Positions 34,628 to 43,969 of a DNA stretch of 64,000 bases are shown here, piece after piece. Under the pieces are notes generated by a model. That model saw only the letters and a list, made by a program, of their open reading frames with translations. It was not told the DNA's origin and ran no database searches. The position numbers were made by a program, and so were the translations under genes. This stretch comes from Syntrophomonas sp. DTU018. GTDB taxonomy: Bacteria; Bacillota; Syntrophomonadia; Syntrophomonadales; Syntrophomonadaceae. The DNA lies in the NCBI GenBank assembly GCA_001513155.1, contig LFSR01000044.1, positions 1 to 64,000 of the forward strand, given 5' to 3'. The stretch's first letter is position 1, and each line of letters begins with the position of its first letter.

Positions 34628-35827
34628 ATGAACGAAGTGGTAATCGTAAGTGCCTGCCGAACTGCCATAGGCAAATTTTTGGGGAGTCTTAAAGACGTAC
34701 CCGCCAAAGAATTAGGAATAACTGCAGGCAAGGAAGCCGTTCGCAGAGCAGGTATTCCCGCTGATATCATTGACGAGATAGTAGTGGGGCAGACTTATGG
34801 AGGAATGCAGGGCTCCCTGGTTTCACGTCAGATTGCGTTAGCTGTTGGCTTGCCCCTGAGAAGCAATGCCTGCCAGGTAAATCAGAACTGTGGATCTGGA
34901 ATGCGGGCTCTGGATATTGCCTGCACCAATATTATGGCCGGGAAGACTGACATCGCTTTGGTAATCGGTATGGAGAGTATGAGTAATGCCCCCTATATGC
35001 TTCCTAAAGCCAGAGCGGGATACAGGATGGGACCCGGTTCTATTGAAGATTCCATGCTGCACGACGGGTTAATTGACGGCATGGTGCCCGGCCATATGGG
35101 AGTAACTGCGGAGAATGTGGCTGAATTATACGGCATCACCCGTGAAGAATGTGATCAGCTGGCGTTAATGAGCCACCAGAGGGCTACTAAAGCAATAGAT
35201 GAAGGTATTTTCAAACAGGAAATCGTGCCCGTAGAAATTAAGACCAAAAAAGGGGTCACCATTTTTGACACCGATGAACACCCGCTCAGAGATACTAGCT
35301 TAGAGAAAATGGCCCAATTGCCGCCAGTCTTTAAGAAAGGCGGTGTGGTAACCGCTGCCAATGCCTCCGGTATCAACGATGCAGCAGCGGCTGTAGTAGT
35401 AATGTCCAAGCAAAAAGCTAAAGAACTGGGTGTAGAACCACTGGTAAAAATGATCAACATTGTTGCTGAAGGTGTAGCTCCCGAGGTCATGGGCTTAGGT
35501 CCGGCAGTAGCTGTTCCCAAAGCTCTTAAGCAGGCAGGCTTGAAATATGAAGATATCGATTATTGGGAGATAAATGAAGCCTTTGCCGCACAATTCCTGG
35601 GTGTTGGCCGCAAGCTCAAAGAAGATTTCGGAATCGAAATAGACCTGAATAAGACCAATCTCCACGGCTCCGGAATTGCTCTGGGTCATCCGGTAGGATG
35701 CACTGCTCTGCGCATTATTGTAACCATGATCTATGAACTGCAGAGACAGAACAAGACCCTGGGCGGTGCATCCCTTTGCGTAGGAACCGGTCCGGCCCTG
35801 GCTTCCTTGTGGACCCGCGACATTTAA
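34628..35827 (+). CDS. Acetyl-CoA C-acetyltransferase (thiolase)
   Basis: 399 aa, cytoplasmic. It cleaves acetoacetyl-CoA with CoA to two acetyl-CoA during butyrate oxidation. The nucleophilic Cys is in QNCGSGMRALD (about 88-98), the NEAFAAQ motif is at about 317-323, and the second catalytic Cys/His block is GSGIALGHPVGCTALR (about 347-362). AAAGGAG precedes ATG 34628, 48 nt after the CoA-transferase. No promoter or terminator is obvious between them, so co-transcription is likely. Confidence 0.94.
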   Translation: MNEVVIVSACRTAIGKFLGSLKDVPAKELGITAGKEAVRRAGIPADIIDEIVVGQTYGGMQGSLVSRQIALAVGLPLRSNACQVNQNCGSGMRALDIACTNIMAGKTDIALVIGMESMSNAPYMLPKARAGYRMGPGSIEDSMLHDGLIDGMVPGHMGVTAENVAELYGITREECDQLALMSHQRATKAIDEGIFKQEIVPVEIKTKKGVTIFDTDEHPLRDTSLEKMAQLPPVFKKGGVVTAANASGINDAAAAVVVMSKQKAKELGVEPLVKMINIVAEGVAPEVMGLGPAVAVPKALKQAGLKYEDIDYWEINEAFAAQFLGVGRKLKEDFGIEIDLNKTNLHGSGIALGHPVGCTALRIIVTMIYELQRQNKTLGGASLCVGTGPALASLWTRDI

Positions 35828-35918
35828 AAAGAAAATGAATAACTAGAGCCAGCTAAATTCTTTAATTGGATTTATGCTGCATATGCATAGTATTAAAAAG
35901 GATTAGGGGGTTTTCATA

Positions 35919-37082
35919 ATGGATTTCCGTTTAACTGAAGAGCAAGAAATGATACGGCAGATGGCAGCTGACTTTGCGGCCAATGAAATCGCACCTTATG
36001 CCGGTGAATGGGACAAAAACCACATTGTTCCCTACGATACCATTAAGAAGATGCAGGAACTTGGTTTGATGACCATTGGTGTACCGGCTGAATATGGCGG
36101 AGACGGACTGGATTGGCTGTCCAAATATCTGGTTTGTGAAGAAATCGCCTATGGTGATGCCGGATTAGCCACCACCATGATCGCTTCAACCCTGTTGGCT
36201 TCAGATCCTATTTGGGTTGGTGCTAATGACGAACAGAAAAAATGGTGGTACGGACGGATGCTGGAAGGTGCTACCTGTGGCTTCTGTCTGACTGAGCCTG
36301 GTGCTGGTTCCGATGCCCTGGGATTGTCTACTAAGTGTGTAAAAGACGGCAATGATTATATTATTAATGGTACCAAGCAGTTCATAACCAATGGCGGACA
36401 TGCCAGACAGTTTACAGTCTTCGCCACTTTGGACAAAAGCCTGGGCAATAAAGGTATCTGCTGCTTCATGGTTGACAGGGATACCCCCGGTATTACCATT
36501 GGCCCCGAAGAAGATAAAATGGGAATCAGAAGTTCCAGTACCACCCAGGTCATCTTCGAAGATGTCAGAGTACCTGGTTGGATGTTACTGGGCGGCGAAG
36601 GCAAAGGAACCCCTATCTTAATGGAGACCCTGGATCTATCCCGTACAGCTATTGCGGCCATGGCAACCGGAATCGCCCATGCAGCCTTAAATGCAGCTCT
36701 CAACTATGCTAATGAAAGACAGCAGTTTGGCAAACCTATTTCCTCCTTCCAGGCTATTTCCTTTATGCTGGCTGATATGGCTACTGCTGTGGAAACAGCA
36801 CGGTTGCTCTACCAGAAAGCTGCTTGGCTGCAGGATCATGAGCTGCCTTTCAAGATAGTTTCCAATATGGCCAAAATGTATGCCGCTGATTGTGCAATGA
36901 AGGTCACCACTGATGCGGTGCAGATTTTCGGCGGATATGGCTATGTGAAAGAATATCCGGTGGAAAAATACATGCGTGATGCCAAGATCATGCAGATATT
37001 CGAAGGTACTGTCCAGGTGCAGAGAATGGTTATCGGCAAATATTTGAGCCAGGGCGGTTATAATCCTTATCCAACTAAATAA
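35919..37082 (+). CDS. Short-chain acyl-CoA dehydrogenase
   Basis: 387-aa FAD enzyme oxidising acyl-CoA (butyryl-CoA) to the enoyl-CoA. It has the N-terminal DFRLTEEQEMIRQM, the FAD motif CGFCLTEPGAGSDA, FITNGGHARQFTVFA, and the C-terminal QIFGGYGYVKEYPVEKYMRDAKIMQIFEGT region. That region includes the catalytic-base Glu in IFEGT and the second signature (QIFGGYGY). AGGGGG lies 7-8 nt before ATG 35919. A 91-bp gap follows thiolase; it may have its own promoter but I could not define one. Electron-transfer flavoprotein genes are not in this window. Confidence 0.93.
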   Translation: MDFRLTEEQEMIRQMAADFAANEIAPYAGEWDKNHIVPYDTIKKMQELGLMTIGVPAEYGGDGLDWLSKYLVCEEIAYGDAGLATTMIASTLLASDPIWVGANDEQKKWWYGRMLEGATCGFCLTEPGAGSDALGLSTKCVKDGNDYIINGTKQFITNGGHARQFTVFATLDKSLGNKGICCFMVDRDTPGITIGPEEDKMGIRSSSTTQVIFEDVRVPGWMLLGGEGKGTPILMETLDLSRTAIAAMATGIAHAALNAALNYANERQQFGKPISSFQAISFMLADMATAVETARLLYQKAAWLQDHELPFKIVSNMAKMYAADCAMKVTTDAVQIFGGYGYVKEYPVEKYMRDAKIMQIFEGTVQVQRMVIGKYLSQGGYNPYPTK

Positions 37083-37148
37083 CTAAATAAGTACTTAGCT
37101 CAATAATATTGATGCCCCTATTAACACCATCGATCGCTGAAAATACTT

Positions 37149-37178
37149 AACCCGGGCAATGCAACTGCCCGGGTTTTT
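37149..37178 (+). terminator. Intrinsic terminator of the beta-oxidation operon
   Basis: CCCGGGCA-ATGCAAC-TGCCCGGG (37151-37173) is followed by TTTTT. It lies about 70 bp after the acyl-CoA dehydrogenase stop and 3 bp from the end of the convergent dacF. Confidence 0.9.
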
Positions 37179-37181
37179 CAT

Positions 37182-38483
37182 CTAAAAACGGTGTCTTCTG
37201 TACTGGCTGGGTATTCTTTTGCGCAGCAAAAGCAATATTAGTCTTTTTAGAGCATTTTGCAGGCGTATGCTTTTTTTAAATATCAGTATCAATGCGACCA
37301 AGCCTGCCAGGATTAATGACCACTTGGAGGCGATGATTGTGGCAGGTAACGATACTGACAAAGGAAAGGCAGAACTTGTCTTAAGGTTTATATTGTCCTG
37401 AGCTATCAAATCGATACCTCCTACTTGCTCGCCCTTCAGATACAATAAACAAGTTCCTATCTTCTCCCCTGCCTTGATAGGAGCCTCCCTTTCCGAATCA
37501 ATGTCCAGGCTGTAGGCTAAATAAAGAGCTTCTTCATCGGTAACCGCTATTTTTATATCAGTTTTTGGAGCCGCAGCAACTGCATGGGAAGTGCCATTTT
37601 TGACATTCACCATCCGGGATACATCCTGGGCTTTTCCCAGGGATACCATGTGATAATTATTAAAACCGAATTCAAATAAGTTGATCAAGTCTTCATAGAC
37701 TGTAGAAGAATTCATGGAAACAGCTATTAAAAGCATATCTCCTCTTTTCGCTGCTCCCACTACACAGTTGCCTGCCTGCCGGGTATAGCCGGTTTTTACT
37801 CCTACCGCATCATCATAACGGTAAAGCAGGCGATTTTGATTAAGCAGGATACGATCTTCTTCAGGCCTGCTGTCCCAGGGAATAACTGCTCTCTTGGTAC
37901 TGACCACTTCAGCAAAAACTGGATTGACCAGAGCATGCTTGGCTAGTAAAGCCATATCATAAGCGGAGCTATAATGAGCCTCATCATGCAATCCGTGGGG
38001 ATTCATAAAATGAGTGTTTTTCAGCCCCAAGTCCCGGGCTTTTTGGTTCATCATTGAGACGAAAGCTGTTTCACTGCCTGCAATACTTTCTGCCAGAGCT
38101 ACACAGGCATCATTAGCTGAAGGCAGCATAGCTGCATAAAGCAAATCCCTTCTGGTCAGCACCTCGCCGGGCTCTAAGTATACAGTGGCTTCAGGAGTTT
38201 CAGCAGCATGTTCACTTATGGTTACTTTTTCATCAAGGTTACCGTATTCCGCAACCAAAAAACCGGTCATTATCTTGGTCAGACTGGCAGGGGGGAGCTG
38301 TTCATGACTGTTGTGTTCATACAATACTCGGCCTGAATAGGCATCCAGTAAAACAACCGCTTTGCCGTTGGTTTGCAGTTCTGTACCAGCAGGTGAACTG
38401 CCGCCGGCGGCTAAGGGGATGGTATTAGCAAAAATAAAGCACAGGGTAAGCAAGCAACATGTCAATCTATATAAAAAGTTCAT
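37182..38483 (-). CDS. dacF: D-alanyl-D-alanine carboxypeptidase, DacF-like
   Basis: 433 aa. A penicillin-binding protein of type 5/6 that trims the terminal D-Ala of peptidoglycan stem peptides outside the membrane. There is an N-terminal signal peptide (about 1-27), the catalytic SLTK (about 67-70), SAND and KTGYTRQAG motifs, a C-terminal PBP5-like domain and an amphipathic/hydrophobic anchor with a basic tail (about 395-433). The DacF name is by length and architecture; a vegetative DacA is an alternative. No forespore promoter was firmly identified upstream. Confidence 0.88.
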   Translation of the reverse strand: MNFLYRLTCCLLTLCFIFANTIPLAAGGSSPAGTELQTNGKAVVLLDAYSGRVLYEHNSHEQLPPASLTKIMTGFLVAEYGNLDEKVTISEHAAETPEATVYLEPGEVLTRRDLLYAAMLPSANDACVALAESIAGSETAFVSMMNQKARDLGLKNTHFMNPHGLHDEAHYSSAYDMALLAKHALVNPVFAEVVSTKRAVIPWDSRPEEDRILLNQNRLLYRYDDAVGVKTGYTRQAGNCVVGAAKRGDMLLIAVSMNSSTVYEDLINLFEFGFNNYHMVSLGKAQDVSRMVNVKNGTSHAVAAAPKTDIKIAVTDEEALYLAYSLDIDSEREAPIKAGEKIGTCLLYLKGEQVGGIDLIAQDNINLKTSSAFPLSVSLPATIIASKWSLILAGLVALILIFKKSIRLQNALKRLILLLLRKRIPSQYRRHRF

Positions 38484-38695
38484 TGAAAAAGACTCCGTTC
38501 AATTGCCAATCTTTAGTAATCTAAGCAGGATTAGATGCTCCTATTAAATATACCGGCATATAACCACGAAGAAATTTTATCAGTTTGTTTAATTTCAATG
38601 CAACATTTCTGCCCGGTTGCGATGGGCAATTATGAGCAATTGCAGCGGTAAGGCTCAATGAGATAGCTTAAACTCGATTTCGATTTTTTAAACCG

Positions 38696-38732
38696 GGAAT
38701 AAAAAACTCTCCGGTAATTTAATCCGGAGAGT
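38696..38732 (-). terminator. Terminator of the small zinc-binding protein gene
   Basis: On the minus strand CTCTCCGG (38732-38725) pairs with CCGGAGAG (38714-38707) and is followed by TTTTTTATT. It lies 48 nt past the stop of the 66-aa gene, supporting that gene as real. Confidence 0.8.
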
Positions 38733-38780
38733 GTGCTGCTGAGCATTATTTTAATTGTGGAACCTCACCCCAATTGGTTG

Positions 38781-38981
38781 TTAGTGCTGACCACGACTGG
38801 AGGATGGATACTGTCCGGCAGAAGACTGTCTCAGGCAACTGGTGTGAAAATAGCGTTCTTCGAAGCATATGTGGTCTTTCTGCCCTATTGGTTCGTGACA
38901 GATCTTGCAGCGGGTGTTAGCAATTTTTCTTTGCATTTCTGCATAGAGCTGTTTTTCATATTGGGTCATAGTGCTGGTCAT
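38781..38981 (-). CDS. Small zinc-binding (treble-clef/LIM-like) protein
   Basis: 66 aa. The residues C25-x2-C28, H37-x-C39, H46 and C49 form a plausible two-site zinc cluster (CKICHEPIGQKDHIC; YFHTSC), preceded by a short basic helix. GGGGGTGG precedes ATG 38981, and a structured leader with a TATAAT promoter lies upstream; a terminator follows. It belongs to no family I can name. The opposite-strand frame 38733-39137 is rejected in its favour. Confidence 0.65.
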   Translation of the reverse strand: MTSTMTQYEKQLYAEMQRKIANTRCKICHEPIGQKDHICFEERYFHTSCLRQSSAGQYPSSSRGQH

Positions 38982-39100
38982 AGACCCACCCCCTTTTCGT
39001 CTTTGCTCCCGATGTCCTTCAGACCCGATCCGGGAGGTTTCCTTTGGTCTGCCATTTCAATTCTTCTGTATACATTATACAATATCCCCAACCGGGTTAA
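38982..39100 (-). promoter_or_regulatory. Promoter and structured 5' leader of the zinc-protein gene
   Basis: On the minus strand TTAACC (39100-39095), a 15-bp spacer and TATAAT (39079-39074) give a probable start near 39066. The roughly 85-nt leader can form mutually exclusive stems: CTCCCG with CGGGAG across 19 nt, a small CCCG-GAT-CGGG, and AGACC with either of two GGTCT copies. The second GGTCT lies right against the start codon. It matches no riboswitch class I recognise. Confidence 0.4.
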
Positions 39101-39397
39101 CACTCCCAGAATCCCCAGGAAACAGCTAATTCTCTAAGGAAACAACACAATTATGCTATTGAGTCGGATTTAACCTTGATTTTTAAGGATTACCAAGTAG
39201 CTGGTCGGGATTAGTTGTAATTTCCTTTACAAAGGTCAAGTACCAAACCGGCAACTGCTCAGCAGATATGGTTAGCTGTGATATTATTGTATTGAAGGGT
39301 TTTACCTACAATACGATATAATAAAAAAGATGGTGTAATAAGGAAAACTGAGTTTTACCTTAGAGTGATGTAAAAGACCCACTTTCAGGAGCATAAT
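39101..39397. other. Intergenic region before the diguanylate cyclase gene
   Basis: TATAAT at 39317-39322 with TTGAAG about 19 bp before it is a weak candidate promoter for the downstream plus-strand gene. No ORF or strong repeat is visible. Confidence 0.35.
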
Positions 39398-40573
39398 ATG
39401 GGGGCCAACTCATTGGCAAGCAATACCACAAAGCAGTTTCTTGACGATTTATTTACCTCCCGGGACCAGGGACATGTTGACCCCCGGAGAATAATATTGG
39501 CCTCCCGGATTCGGTTGGTTTTTGTCTTTCCCCTGATGTGCCTTATCATTTATGCCTATCTAGCCAGCTTTTCCAGCCGCAATTGGCCGGCTTACATCCA
39601 ATTCTGGTTATTAAGACTAATTGTAGTAATGGCTGTTACATATTTAATCGCTAACTGTGCCATTAATTTTTCCATCAAGTGGCCCCGCTTGATACAGCGA
39701 GTTAATGGTCTCATCTTGTTAGCCGAATTGGCTACTATCCAGTTGCTATGCTTATGGGGAGGATTTCTTTCCTTTCCGGCGGTTTTACTTTTAATTGTAG
39801 CAGTGGTGATTTATCGAGTAGGTCTGGATTATTACACTGCTTTGCTGGCGGCTGTATCCGGGGCTGTCATTTATACCTTTCTGGTTATAGCGGAAATAAC
39901 AGGCATAATTCCTCAGTATCCCGGGATGGCCGGTTCTGTTAGTGTCCAAGCTGCCGGGGTTAACTTGCTAATGATTTATATGAGTACATTTATACTTTTT
40001 GTCATCTCCAACTATACTATGAATCAGTTAACCCAATTAAACCAGCAATTGGAAGAGAAAAGCAGCATAGACAGTATGACCGGGATTCCCAACAGACGTT
40101 ATTTTGAGGAACATTTGGTTAAAGAATGGCGCCGGGCTATGCGCGACTCAAGACCTCTGTCCCTCATAATGATCGATATTGATAATTTTAAGAAATATAA
40201 TGATACATATGGCCACCTTAAAGGGGACGAATGTTTAAAAAAAGTAGCCGATTGCCTGTACAAGGGAGTACACAGGCCCTCTGATGTAGTGGCTCGGCTT
40301 GGTGGCGAAGAGTTCGCAGTATTGCTTCCCGAAACTACCTTGAATGGAGCAGCCAGTCTGGCAGAAAAACTGCGGCATGATGTGGAAATGCTGAATATCC
40401 CACACAAGCATTCTGATTGTGGCGGGAAGATTACTATTAGTTTGGGGGTAGCTTCCCTAGTCCCCGGTGCTCCCCTGCACCCGAGAGATCTTTTGAAACA
40501 TGCGGATAAAGCTCTCTATCAAGCCAAGCAATTGGGAAAAAACCGGGTATCGGTTGATTTTACTCTTTCCTGA
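39398..40573 (+). CDS. Membrane-bound diguanylate cyclase (GGDEF)
   Basis: 391 aa. Five or six transmembrane helices occupy about residues 35-215, followed by a short coiled linker and a GGDEF domain. The active-site motif is GGEEF (in ARLGGEEFAVLLPE) and the product-inhibition site RxxD is intact (RPSD, five residues before GGEEF). The entry DSMTGIPNRRYFEE is typical. It should make cyclic di-GMP from GTP under control of a membrane signal. AGGAG precedes ATG 39398. No EAL domain or riboswitch was seen nearby. Confidence 0.9.
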   Translation: MGANSLASNTTKQFLDDLFTSRDQGHVDPRRIILASRIRLVFVFPLMCLIIYAYLASFSSRNWPAYIQFWLLRLIVVMAVTYLIANCAINFSIKWPRLIQRVNGLILLAELATIQLLCLWGGFLSFPAVLLLIVAVVIYRVGLDYYTALLAAVSGAVIYTFLVIAEITGIIPQYPGMAGSVSVQAAGVNLLMIYMSTFILFVISNYTMNQLTQLNQQLEEKSSIDSMTGIPNRRYFEEHLVKEWRRAMRDSRPLSLIMIDIDNFKKYNDTYGHLKGDECLKKVADCLYKGVHRPSDVVARLGGEEFAVLLPETTLNGAASLAEKLRHDVEMLNIPHKHSDCGGKITISLGVASLVPGAPLHPRDLLKHADKALYQAKQLGKNRVSVDFTLS

Positions 40574-40673
40574 TTCCAGCTGGCATAATTCCTTAATAAA
40601 ACTGGATATGGAAAGACTTCATGTCCAATAACCATAATCGGGCTAATCTATCGGAGAAAGGTGCTGGTATGAA

Positions 40674-41630
40674 GTGAAAATATGCATATTAGATGCTAAA
40701 ACCCTGGGTGACGATCTTGAGTTTTCGGAATTGGATCAATTAGGGTCATTGTATGTATATCCGGTAACTCCCCCGGAAAAGGTGGTAGAGCGAATAAAAG
40801 GGTGCGATGCGGTGATCACCAACAAGGTAGTTCTGAATGCCGGCAACTTAGCCTCGGCTCCTACTGTTCGCTTAATATGTGTGGCAGCTACCGGCACTAA
40901 TAATATTGACTTGGAATATGCCCGCCAACAAAAGATAATGGTGTGCAATGTTGCCGGGTATTCTACTCCCAGTGTGGTGCAGCATACTTTTGCCATGCTT
41001 TTTTATCTTTTGGAAACCACTGCTTATTACGACCAATATGTTAAATCTGATCAGTATGCCGGCAATGACATTTTTACACACCTGGGGCGGCCCTTCTGGG
41101 AAATAGAGGGCAAAACCTGGGGAATAATCGGCTTAGGCACTATCGGTAAAAGTGTGGCTAAAACTGCTCAATCCTTCGGATGCCGGGTAATATACTATTC
41201 CACCAGCGGCAAGAATATAAATAATAACTATGAAAGAGTGGATTTGGCGGAACTCCTGCAGAGATCGGACATAATATCTATTCATGCTCCCCTGAACCAA
41301 GATACTATGAATTTACTTGACTACGAGCGAATCAAACTGATGAAGCCTCATGCAATCCTGTTGAACTTGGGACGGGGAGGTATTGTAAACGAAGAGGATC
41401 TGGCCCGGGCGTTGAATGAAAATCTGATCGGTGCTGCTGGCCTGGATGTTTTGGAAAAGGAACCTATCAATAAAGATAATCCCCTACTAAAGATAAAAAA
41501 TCCTGAAAAGCTGTTAATAACGCCCCATATTGCCTGGGCAAGCCAGGAGGCCCGCCGTCGCTTGGTACACGAAATAGCACTAAACATTCAGGGCTTTTTA
41601 CAGGGGGCGCCACGAAACGTGGTGGTTTAA
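40674..41630 (+). CDS. D-2-hydroxyacid dehydrogenase
   Basis: 318 aa, NAD-dependent. The Rossmann motif is GIIGLGTIGKSVAK (about 150-163). The catalytic triad is Arg in NLGRGGIVNEEDL, Glu in DVLEKEPI and His in TPHIAWAS. Glycerate dehydrogenase/hydroxypyruvate reductase is the closest functional type, but substrate is not certain. GTG 40674 has AAAGGTG about 10 nt upstream. It stands alone between the diguanylate cyclase and ddh genes. Confidence 0.88.
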   Translation: MKICILDAKTLGDDLEFSELDQLGSLYVYPVTPPEKVVERIKGCDAVITNKVVLNAGNLASAPTVRLICVAATGTNNIDLEYARQQKIMVCNVAGYSTPSVVQHTFAMLFYLLETTAYYDQYVKSDQYAGNDIFTHLGRPFWEIEGKTWGIIGLGTIGKSVAKTAQSFGCRVIYYSTSGKNINNNYERVDLAELLQRSDIISIHAPLNQDTMNLLDYERIKLMKPHAILLNLGRGGIVNEEDLARALNENLIGAAGLDVLEKEPINKDNPLLKIKNPEKLLITPHIAWASQEARRRLVHEIALNIQGFLQGAPRNVVV

Positions 41631-41966
41631 CGGTTTTTGCATTCATAACGACATAAACTTATGATTAGTCGTTTTATTTAAGTTTAGGCAAATATAATTG
41701 CTTCCAATTGGGAGTAAATCATACAAATAATAGCATTTAATTCCTGACTGATTTCCCAATTATCCCGAGCAACTAAAAATAATTTATAATAAGCACTAGT
41801 TTATAATATAAGCAAATATTAATTGCTTCTTGAAACTTGTATTTATTAGCAATAAAGATGGGTCACAGATTGTATACAGTACATTCTAAGGGACTGTCTT
41901 GATTTGCATTACCTGCATGTTTTACCCTATTTTTAATGTCTGATTAATGCTTAATTGGAGGGTTCT
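41631..41966. promoter_or_regulatory. AT-rich region with a repeated GCAA-N6/7-TTGC motif
   Basis: GCAAATATAATTGCTTC (41688-41704) and GCAAATATTAATTGCTTC (41812-41829) are near-identical direct repeats, 124 bp apart. Each contains an inverted GCAA/TTGC pair. They precede the diaminopimelate dehydrogenase gene and may be operator sites. No ORF is present. Confidence 0.4.
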
Positions 41967-42875
41967 ATGGAAAATAAGATTAAAGTAGCTATAGTAGGTT
42001 ATGGAAATATTGGCCGATATGCTGTGGATACGGTTCAGTCTGCTCCAGACATGGAACTGGTCGGAATAGTACGCCGTAAAGAATCCTTGCACAATCAGCA
42101 GCCAAATGAACTCAGCGGAATTAAGGTAGTCTCTTCTATTAGCGAATTGCCAGGAGTGCAGGTTGCCCTGTTGTGCACCCCTACCCGCTCAGTACCGGAG
42201 TTCGCTAAAGAAATTCTGGCTGCGGGAATCAATACCGTGGACAGCTATGACATTCATAATCAGTTGGCTGACCTGCGTCTTGAACTTGATCAGATCGCTA
42301 AAGCTCATAAATCAGTGGCAGTGGTTTCTGCAGGATGGGATCCCGGTACCGACTCCATAATCCGCTGTATGTTTAAGTTTATGGCTCCTCAGGGAATCAC
42401 CTACACTAATTTCGGCCCTGGTATGAGTATGGGGCACTCAGTTGCTGTCAATGCTATAGCGGGAGTGGAAAAAGCTCTGTCTCTGACTATTCCTATAGGT
42501 ACTGGTATGCACCGGCGCATGGTCTATGTGCAGTTAAAACCGGGTGCAGACTTTGCTGAAGTTGAAAAGGCTATAAAGAATGATCCTTACTTCATAAAAG
42601 ATGAGACTCATGTGCAGCAAGTTGAAGATGTGCGGCAGTTAACAGATATGGGCCATGGCGTAGTAATAGAACACAAAGGCAGTTCTGGAAATGCCCACAA
42701 TCAAAGGATGCAATTTACCATGAGCATAAATAATCCGGCTTTGACTGCCCAGATTATGACAGCTGCAGCCCGGGCCAGTCTAAAACAACCACCTGGTGCT
42801 TATACTCTCATACAAATCCCAATAATTGATTTTATGTATGGAAACCCCGACGACATAATCAGAAGTCTTGTATAA
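41967..42875 (+). CDS. ddh: meso-Diaminopimelate D-dehydrogenase
   Basis: 302 aa, NADPH-dependent. It converts tetrahydrodipicolinate directly to meso-diaminopimelate (or the reverse), bypassing the acylated branches of lysine and wall biosynthesis. It has the N-terminal VAIVGYGNIGRYAVDTV, LCTPTRSVPE, VSAGWDPGTDSIIR and FGPGMSMGHS signatures. ATG 41967 has GGAGGG 5 nt before it; the TTG 12 nt upstream overlaps that site and is rejected. A bidirectional terminator follows. It supplies the same wall pathway as ddl and murB. Confidence 0.9.
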   Translation: MENKIKVAIVGYGNIGRYAVDTVQSAPDMELVGIVRRKESLHNQQPNELSGIKVVSSISELPGVQVALLCTPTRSVPEFAKEILAAGINTVDSYDIHNQLADLRLELDQIAKAHKSVAVVSAGWDPGTDSIIRCMFKFMAPQGITYTNFGPGMSMGHSVAVNAIAGVEKALSLTIPIGTGMHRRMVYVQLKPGADFAEVEKAIKNDPYFIKDETHVQQVEDVRQLTDMGHGVVIEHKGSSGNAHNQRMQFTMSINNPALTAQIMTAAARASLKQPPGAYTLIQIPIIDFMYGNPDDIIRSLV

Positions 42876-42882
42876 TTAATGA

Positions 42883-42920
42883 GGCCTCACTACCGGTTCA
42901 GGAAGTGAGGCCAATTTATT
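42883..42920. terminator. Terminator between convergent genes
   Basis: GGCCTCAC (42883-42890) pairs with GTGAGGCC (42905-42912), followed by AATTTATT. It serves the plus-strand ddh, and possibly the facing gene. Confidence 0.7.
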
Positions 42921-42926
42921 AGGAGA

Positions 42927-43769
42927 TTAAAAGTTGTATTCCGCTTCTTGTACCTCAAATTGAAACCAGTTGAAGTCTCCTCCTGCTAACTCCCAGATTA
43001 CTTCCCCTTTTGAGGGTATCTGTATACCATCGAAGCAGTGATATTCAGTTAAATATATGCTCCAGGGAGTCAACTCAAAGTGATCACCCACAGCGCGAGG
43101 ACGATTGGCCTTGAATTCCACTACTTCTCCCCGGTCATTAAACTTGAATATTCCTGAACCGGTCACTCCTTTGTATTCCATGGTTGCTTTGGCTGTATAA
43201 GGATCGATCTCCTCCCAACGTATTTCAGAACTGACTGCTGCCGATGGAAACCAAACCGTCTCAGCTAGATAGCGCAGTAAAGAACCCTGGTTTATTTCCT
43301 CGTTATTATTTAGATTGACCACTGGAAATATTCCCATTAATTTGATAAGCATACTGCCAATTCCGCTGAAATACTTATCTCTGGCCAGTAATTTTACCCC
43401 TGGGGCGAAATTTACTCTCGCATGCCAAATAAAACCAGGCTGATCAACATTATAATAACTGACTGCTGCAAACGGCATCCATTTGCCTTCAGGTGAGGTT
43501 TTCATCTGCCCCTTTTGCCTGATCATGGCCTTATGTATTCTTTCCCTGCCAATGATTTGTGAATTGCGCAGCCAATGCTGAACACAGTCCGGCAGGTTGT
43601 GTAAATTTTCGCTGGTTATTTGGCCTTTTTGACTGAAGTCCTGCGGCAATAATTCCTTAATTTCACTATCTACAGAGTATTTAAATTGCCGGGAAGCAAT
43701 ACCAGAACCCAATATCAACAGGATAATTAAGCTTGCTGCCGAAATAAGAAAATAATAGATTGCCGTCAT
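42927..43769 (-). CDS. DUF6544-like membrane-anchored protein
   Basis: 280 aa. One N-terminal transmembrane helix (about 3-22) is followed by a soluble beta-rich domain with DCVQHWLRNS, HARVNFAPGVKL, LLRYLAETVWFPSA and WSIYLTEYHCFDGIQIPSKGEV. These are typical of the DUF6544/DUF6920 family of unknown function. I start at ATG 43769, which has AAAGGAG 8 nt upstream, and drop 29 codons of an unsupported extension. It faces ddh and diverges from the DUF4349 gene. Confidence 0.72.
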   Translation of the reverse strand: MTAIYYFLISAASLIILLILGSGIASRQFKYSVDSEIKELLPQDFSQKGQITSENLHNLPDCVQHWLRNSQIIGRERIHKAMIRQKGQMKTSPEGKWMPFAAVSYYNVDQPGFIWHARVNFAPGVKLLARDKYFSGIGSMLIKLMGIFPVVNLNNNEEINQGSLLRYLAETVWFPSAAVSSEIRWEEIDPYTAKATMEYKGVTGSGIFKFNDRGEVVEFKANRPRAVGDHFELTPWSIYLTEYHCFDGIQIPSKGEVIWELAGGDFNWFQFEVQEAEYNF

Positions 43770-43969
43770 TCTTGCCGCTCCTTTGCACCGGTAGACCGGT
43801 TCAGTTTGAATTTTGGATACACCTACAATTATCACCCCATATACACGGTCTGCCAAGTAACACCCATATTATTTTGTTTTGTCCAAAACAGGTAGGCTCA
43901 CACAGCGGCAGTTTATGCAAGGTATCAGCTTTAATACACGTAGTAAAGGAAAAAGAGGGAGGCATTAAT

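Noticed and set aside
35828-35918. Second -24/-12 promoter before acyl-CoA dehydrogenase
   Set aside because: The TTGGATTTATGCTGCAT string has 9 rather than 10 bp between GG and GC and poor consensus around them.
38733-39137. 134-codon plus-strand ORF
   Set aside because: It lies opposite the small zinc-binding gene with its promoter, ribosome site and terminator, and it starts inside that gene's terminator region.
41830-41960. Lysine or other riboswitch before ddh
   Set aside because: No conserved core or terminator/anti-terminator pair could be recognised in the AT-rich leader.
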